Shown here: positions 6,600-10,036 of the stretch, one piece after another
Layout of the letters: each line of letters begins with the position of its first letter
How positions within the stretch are numbered: position 1 is the first letter of the stretch
Source: Cytophagales bacterium
Lineage (GTDB): Bacteria > Bacteroidota > Bacteroidia > Cytophagales > Cyclobacteriaceae
Direction of reading: 5' to 3'
DNA: 10,036 nucleotides
Assembly (NCBI GenBank): GCA_003504855.1
Contig: DNZD01000317.1
Span: forward strand, 1 to 10,036
Program-made: the position numbers and the translations under genes
The notes under the pieces: model-generated
The model's input: only the letters and a program-made list of their open reading frames with translations
What the model was told of the DNA's origin: nothing
Database searches by the model: none

Positions 6600-7028
6600 T
6601 CAGCTGGTGATATAACTCTCGAGGTGCTCGATAATGGATTTCTGCTCCTGCATGATCTGCTTGACTACGTCTCCAATAGAAATGACCCCCACAATATGTT
6701 CCTTGTCGGTAACAGGAAGGTGACGGATGTGCTTCTTGGTCATAATATCCATGCAATCCTCGATCGTGCTTTCCGGCGAAACCGTAAATGGATCTCGGGT
6801 CATCAGCTCACTGATGGGTGTATCCTTGGATGACTTGCCCCTGAGAATAAGTTTCCGGGCATAATCGCGTTCGGTAAAGATGCCCACCAATTTTCCACCC
6901 TCTACAATTAATAATCCGCCGATGTTACGCTCGCACATCAGTTCGACGGCGGTGTAAACCATGACAGATGGCTCCACGGAGAAGATGGCGTGACCTTTGG
7001 TCTTGAGGATGTCTCTTACTTTACCCAT
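6600..7028 (-). CDS. Tandem CBS-domain protein
   Basis: A 142-residue protein made of one CBS pair (Bateman module). CBS1 spans about residues 6-62 and ends in GIFTERDYARK (49-59); CBS2 spans about 74-130 and ends in GVISIGDVVK (114-123). Each has the h-x-[ST]-x-x-D arrangement (Thr52/Asp55 and Ser117/Asp120) that binds the ribose of adenine nucleotides in this family. No enzyme, channel or DNA-binding domain is attached, so it is probably an adenine-nucleotide-responsive partner acting on other proteins; its target cannot be read from the sequence. It follows nuoN by 76 bases on the same strand, with a candidate promoter in that gap, and converges with the Usp-like gene. Stand-alone CBS and Usp proteins often occur together in redox- or energy-stress regulons, which fits the nearby kinase and regulator. 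Confidence 0.92.
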   Translation of the reverse strand: MGKVRDILKTKGHAIFSVEPSVMVYTAVELMCERNIGGLLIVEGGKLVGIFTERDYARKLILRGKSSKDTPISELMTRDPFTVSPESTIEDCMDIMTKKHIRHLPVTDKEHIVGVISIGDVVKQIMQEQKSIIEHLESYITS

Positions 7029-7082
7029 TGGGATGGCAGGTTATCTTAGATGGAAGGTAAAATAAAGCGAAAGAAAATCCAA

Positions 7083-7090
7083 CAAAAGTA
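7083..7090 (-). promoter_or_regulatory. Bacteroidota -7 promoter element upstream of the CBS gene
   Basis: On the minus strand 7090-7083 reads TACTTTTG, an exact match to TAnnTTTG, 54 bases before the CBS start codon. The nearest -33-like TTTTTG is at 7111-7106, only 15 bases upstream and overlapping the nuoN stop; 19-21 bases is usual. This suggests the CBS gene can be transcribed apart from the complex I operon. Confidence 0.45.
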
Positions 7091-7104
7091 GTACGGATGG
7101 TCAA

Positions 7105-8478
7105 TCAAAAACGGACCGACAACAGGCTCAACAGCGAATCGGGTAGTAATCCAGTCATCAGGATGAGTGCAGCCAGTATTGCGAGCAGCACAACCCGATT
7201 GGGCGATACGATAAGCCTGTCTTTTTGCTGGGCATTGTTGCTGAAGACCAGCACAATTACCCGCAGGTAATAGAATACGCCTATCAGCGATGACAGAACC
7301 GCAACCAGGGTGAGCCCTATATGGTCGGCCTGAACGGCACTTACCAGCACCTGGTATTTTGCCATAAATCCGGCAAGCGGCGGTATCCCTGCTAGTGAAA
7401 GCAATGACAGTGTTAGCAACACACCAAATCCGGTATGGCGTTTAAAAAGCCCATTTACACCGGCACCAGATCCGTCTGCTTTCTCCACTTCAACAACAAC
7501 GGCAAAAGCAATCAGGGATGCCATACCGTAGGCCAACAAGTAATACACAGGCAACGCTGTTCCTGAAGGCTGCGAAATAAATGCGAGTAACAGGTATCCA
7601 ATTTGTCCCACGCTCGACCATGCCATCATGCGCTTGAGGGATGTCTGGTAGACGGCAATAACAGATGGAATGACCAGGGTGAGAACTGTTACAACTTCTA
7701 TCGGCTGAATCCAGGTGGATTTGCTGGTGCCCAACCCGATTGCAAACATTCTCCAGAATGCAGCTACTGCAGCTGTCTTCACCACGGTGGCCATGTAGGC
7801 CGTAATAGGAACCGGGGCGCCATCGTATACATCCGGTGCCCAAAAATGAAATGGTACTGCCGAAATCTTGAACAGCATCCCGACCAGAATCAGCAAGATG
7901 CCCGGGTACACAAATTCGGGAACATGACCCTCCCCTAACTTCGTAGCAAGTACACTGATATCAAATGTTCCGGTGGCACCATACACCAGGGCAATTCCCA
8001 TTAACAGGAATCCGGTGGCAAACGAACCCATGATAAAGTACTTGAATGCGGACTCGTTCGAGAGCAGACTCTCCTTGCGGCTACCGGCCAGGACATACAA
8101 TGAAATGGAAAGCACTTCGATACCCAGAAAGAGCATCGCCATGTTGTGATAGGCTGACATCATCACGCCCCCGCTGAGGGAGAACAGGATCAAGCCTGAT
8201 CGGTCGGTTTGGTGGAGCTGGTCTTCGAAATAATCGCGGTTGATCCAGAACCAACAGGCGGTGATAAAGATCAGTAATAGTGTAAATGACAAGGCACCCT
8301 GATCAAAGAGCACCATATTGTTGAAGTAAGCTTTCGCTGTGTGCCAATCCATGGCTGCGGCGATAAAGGCTGCAACCAGCCCTATCAGGATGATACCCTG
8401 CAATGCCTTGCGGAAGGAGAAAATCTCCGTGAGCAACGCAGCAAAACCCAATCCACAAATGATGTATAGCGCGTTCAT
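7105..8478 (-). CDS. nuoN: NADH-quinone oxidoreductase subunit N (complex I membrane arm)
   Basis: An antiporter-like proton-pumping subunit of respiratory complex I in the cytoplasmic membrane. The 457-residue protein is hydrophobic throughout, with the pattern of roughly 14 membrane helices. The conserved charged residues of the proton path are present: Glu121 in GIEVLSISLY, Lys204 in LFKISAVPFHFW, Lys234 in TVVKTAAV and Lys374 in GFMAKY, matching E. coli NuoN Glu133, Lys217, Lys247 and Lys395. The motif WAPDVYDGAPVP (213-224) separates NuoN from NuoM and NuoL. It begins one base after the nuoM stop and is the last subunit gene; the CBS gene follows with its own candidate promoter. Confidence 0.97.
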   Translation of the reverse strand: MNALYIICGLGFAALLTEIFSFRKALQGIILIGLVAAFIAAAMDWHTAKAYFNNMVLFDQGALSFTLLLIFITACWFWINRDYFEDQLHQTDRSGLILFSLSGGVMMSAYHNMAMLFLGIEVLSISLYVLAGSRKESLLSNESAFKYFIMGSFATGFLLMGIALVYGATGTFDISVLATKLGEGHVPEFVYPGILLILVGMLFKISAVPFHFWAPDVYDGAPVPITAYMATVVKTAAVAAFWRMFAIGLGTSKSTWIQPIEVVTVLTLVIPSVIAVYQTSLKRMMAWSSVGQIGYLLLAFISQPSGTALPVYYLLAYGMASLIAFAVVVEVEKADGSGAGVNGLFKRHTGFGVLLTLSLLSLAGIPPLAGFMAKYQVLVSAVQADHIGLTLVAVLSSLIGVFYYLRVIVLVFSNNAQQKDRLIVSPNRVVLLAILAALILMTGLLPDSLLSLLSVRF

Positions 8479-8479
8479 A

Positions 8480-9934
8480 TCAGGGAGTCAGGTTGATCAG
8501 GTTACCAGACAGCACAACGATTTGGTTCGCAACAGATTCCGTGATCGTTAATAAGGGCGTAGGAAAAATACCCAACAACAGAATCAGTCCAATGACCGGA
8601 TACAAGATGATCTTTTCACTTGTCGTCAGATCGGAGAAGTGTTGAGCCGCCGGACTTACGTCGCCCGACATGGTGATCTGAAAGGTGCGCAACATATAGA
8701 TGGCTCCGAGAATGATAGATAGTCCCGCCGCTACCCCAATCCAGAAGTTATACTTCACCAAAGCGCTGATGAGAAGATACTCGCCTACAAAACCGCTGGT
8801 CAATGGCAAAGCAATGGATCCCAGCAGGAGCAGCAGAAAGGCCGTCGCGAGTTGAGGCGCGGTGTTGCGGAGTCCACCGAGGTCCTGAAGTGTTTTAAAT
8901 GACGTGCGTTTGGAAATCAGGTGTACCACATAAAACAATCCAAAGACAATAAGCCCGTGGCTGAACATCTGAAAGACCGCCCCTTGAATTCCCATGGCCG
9001 ATACCGTCAGGCTGCCCGCAGCGATCAATCCCACGTGCGACATGGATGAGTAGGCCAGAAGTCGTTTGAATTCCTTTTGCGTCAGGGCCAGGCCTGCTGC
9101 GTATAGTATTCCAATAACAGCCAAAGCCATCGCTACATCACCCCACATTTTGACGCCAGCAGGGACGAGGGGTAACAGCCATCGAATCAAACCGTATGTT
9201 CCCATCTTCAGCATCAGCGACGACAACATCATCGTACCGGCGGTGGGTGCATTGGTATAGGTATCCGGTTGCCAGCTGTGGAAAGGAAAGATGGGTATCT
9301 TGATAGCGAAGGCAAGGAAAAGCGCCCAGAATACAAGGCCCTGCTCTACTTCGCCCAGGTTGGCACCAGTATTAATCAGATCTGCCAGTTGAAAACTGTG
9401 ACTACCAGGTGTTTTTAAATATACGTCAATCAGGGCCACGAGCATCAAGAGGCTGCCCGAGAGTGTATACAAAAAGAACTTCAGGGTAATTTGTGCACGG
9501 TTCTCTCCACCCCAGATCAGACAGATGAACCAGATAGGAATCAGGGCCAATTCCCAAAAAACATAGAATAGAAATCCATCCTGTGCAGTAAATACGCCGA
9601 GTAAGGCCATTTGCATGAATAGCAGCAGGCTGTAAAATGATGATGGATAATTTTTATCTGTATCAATTGAACCGATAATGAAAGGCATCATCAGGTTGGT
9701 GAGCAATACCATCAGAAAACTGATGCCATCCATGGCGAGGGAGAAATGAATACCCATGGACGGAATCCATGGCAGGTCCACGGTAATGGATACTCCGTGT
9801 TGTCCCATCAGACCCAAAGTCAGCAGGAGGTTAACGATGGATGATGCAAGTGCTGCGGTCCTTGCCTTTTCAGGAGACAGCAGCGCAGCTAAAAGGCAAG
9901 TCAGCAACGGTATGATGAGCAGTAGTATAATCAT
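8480..9934 (-). CDS. nuoM: NADH-quinone oxidoreductase subunit M (complex I membrane arm)
   Basis: An antiporter-like subunit that pumps protons across the cytoplasmic membrane as part of complex I. From the ATG at 9934 it has 484 residues, in the normal NuoM range, with about 14 hydrophobic helices. Key residues are visible: Glu128 in FWELALIP, Lys212 in AIKIPIFPFHSW, Lys243 in LMLKMGTYG, His300 in SMSHVG, His326 in FSHG and Glu385 in GFVGEY, as in E. coli NuoM (Glu144, Lys234, Lys265, Glu407 for the main acidic and lysine sites). The frame stays open up to 10012, but that extra part overlaps nuoL; starting at 9934 places the first hydrophobic helix at residue 1 and leaves one base after the nuoL stop. 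Confidence 0.97.
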   Translation of the reverse strand: MIILLLIIPLLTCLLAALLSPEKARTAALASSIVNLLLTLGLMGQHGVSITVDLPWIPSMGIHFSLAMDGISFLMVLLTNLMMPFIIGSIDTDKNYPSSFYSLLLFMQMALLGVFTAQDGFLFYVFWELALIPIWFICLIWGGENRAQITLKFFLYTLSGSLLMLVALIDVYLKTPGSHSFQLADLINTGANLGEVEQGLVFWALFLAFAIKIPIFPFHSWQPDTYTNAPTAGTMMLSSLMLKMGTYGLIRWLLPLVPAGVKMWGDVAMALAVIGILYAAGLALTQKEFKRLLAYSSMSHVGLIAAGSLTVSAMGIQGAVFQMFSHGLIVFGLFYVVHLISKRTSFKTLQDLGGLRNTAPQLATAFLLLLLGSIALPLTSGFVGEYLLISALVKYNFWIGVAAGLSIILGAIYMLRTFQITMSGDVSPAAQHFSDLTTSEKIILYPVIGLILLLGIFPTPLLTITESVANQIVVLSGNLINLTP

Positions 9935-9935
9935 A

Positions 9936-10036
9936 TCAGTTGATGATCGTCCAGTAATGTGCAGCGAGAATAGCCAGAATGCCTCCCACCATAATAAACA
10001 GATAATAACCAATGCTTCCGGATTGCAGCCAGCGGA
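9936..10036 (-). CDS. nuoL: NADH-quinone oxidoreductase subunit L, C-terminal 32 residues only
   Basis: The right edge cuts this gene; only its last 32 codons and a TGA stop (9938-9936) are in the window. They encode one hydrophobic helix preceded by WLQSGSIGYYLF and ending in HYWTIIN, which fits the final membrane helix of NuoL, the distal proton-pumping subunit. The identification leans on position: it is immediately upstream of nuoM on the same strand, the usual nuoL-nuoM-nuoN order. The stop is followed by one base and then the nuoM ATG. Confidence 0.85.
   Translation of the reverse strand, partial: RWLQSGSIGYYLFIMVGGILAILAAHYWTIIN

Noticed and set aside
6136..6756. A 206-codon open frame on the minus strand spanning the Usp gene and part of the CBS gene
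   Set aside because: It runs antisense to the Usp gene and out of frame within the CBS gene, with no recognisable domain; both underlying genes have clear folds.
9935..10012. The 26-codon upstream extension of the nuoM frame
   Set aside because: It overlaps the nuoL reading frame, which gives a good NuoL C-terminus, and NuoM has its normal length and first helix from the ATG at 9934.

Overview
This window looks like the chromosome of a member of the Bacteroidota, probably a free-living Cytophagales-type bacterium. The reasons are protein style (a Lys-rich cold-shock protein, a ROK kinase resembling polyphosphate glucokinase, animal-type DeoC), the near absence of Shine-Dalgarno sequences, and one exact copy of the Bacteroidota -7 promoter element TAnnTTTG. 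GC content looks close to half by eye. This placement is inferred from gene content and is not a proven taxonomic call.

Layout, left to right. Positions 1-2362 (minus strand) hold deoC followed by an aldehyde dehydrogenase that runs off the left edge. Together they form a deoxyribose-5-phosphate catabolic unit: the aldolase makes glyceraldehyde-3-phosphate and acetaldehyde, and the dehydrogenase can oxidise the aldehyde. A perfect 14-bp palindrome of LacI-operator type lies just upstream of deoC. Positions 2450-2905 (minus) encode a cold-shock-domain protein with a charged N-terminal tail. Positions 2998-6064 (minus) are a tight three-gene run: a soluble PAS histidine kinase, a response regulator whose receiver is fused to a Crp/FNR-type DNA-binding module, and a polyphosphate-glucokinase-like ROK kinase.

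Divergent from the kinase, at 6148-6588 (plus), is a small universal-stress-like protein. Convergent with that is a two-CBS-domain protein at 6600-7028 (minus). The right third (7105-10036, minus) is the end of a complex I operon: the last 32 codons of nuoL, then complete nuoM and nuoN, with a single base between adjacent genes.

The most interesting part is the kinase and regulator pair. The kinase PAS domain keeps a His and an Arg exactly 20 residues apart, the spacing of the haem ligand and O2-contacting Arg in FixL. Its partner merges what rhizobia split between FixJ (receiver) and FixK (Crp/FNR output) into one chain. The Crp portion lacks the cAMP-binding residues, so phosphorylation may have replaced ligand binding. 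A Crp-like site (TATGA-N6-TCACA) sits in the kinase/USP divergent region. A redox- or O2-responsive switch acting on its own operon, the stress protein and perhaps glucose phosphorylation is a testable inference. No RNA genes, mobile elements or CRISPR arrays were seen, and no gene-free stretch exceeds about 100 bases.
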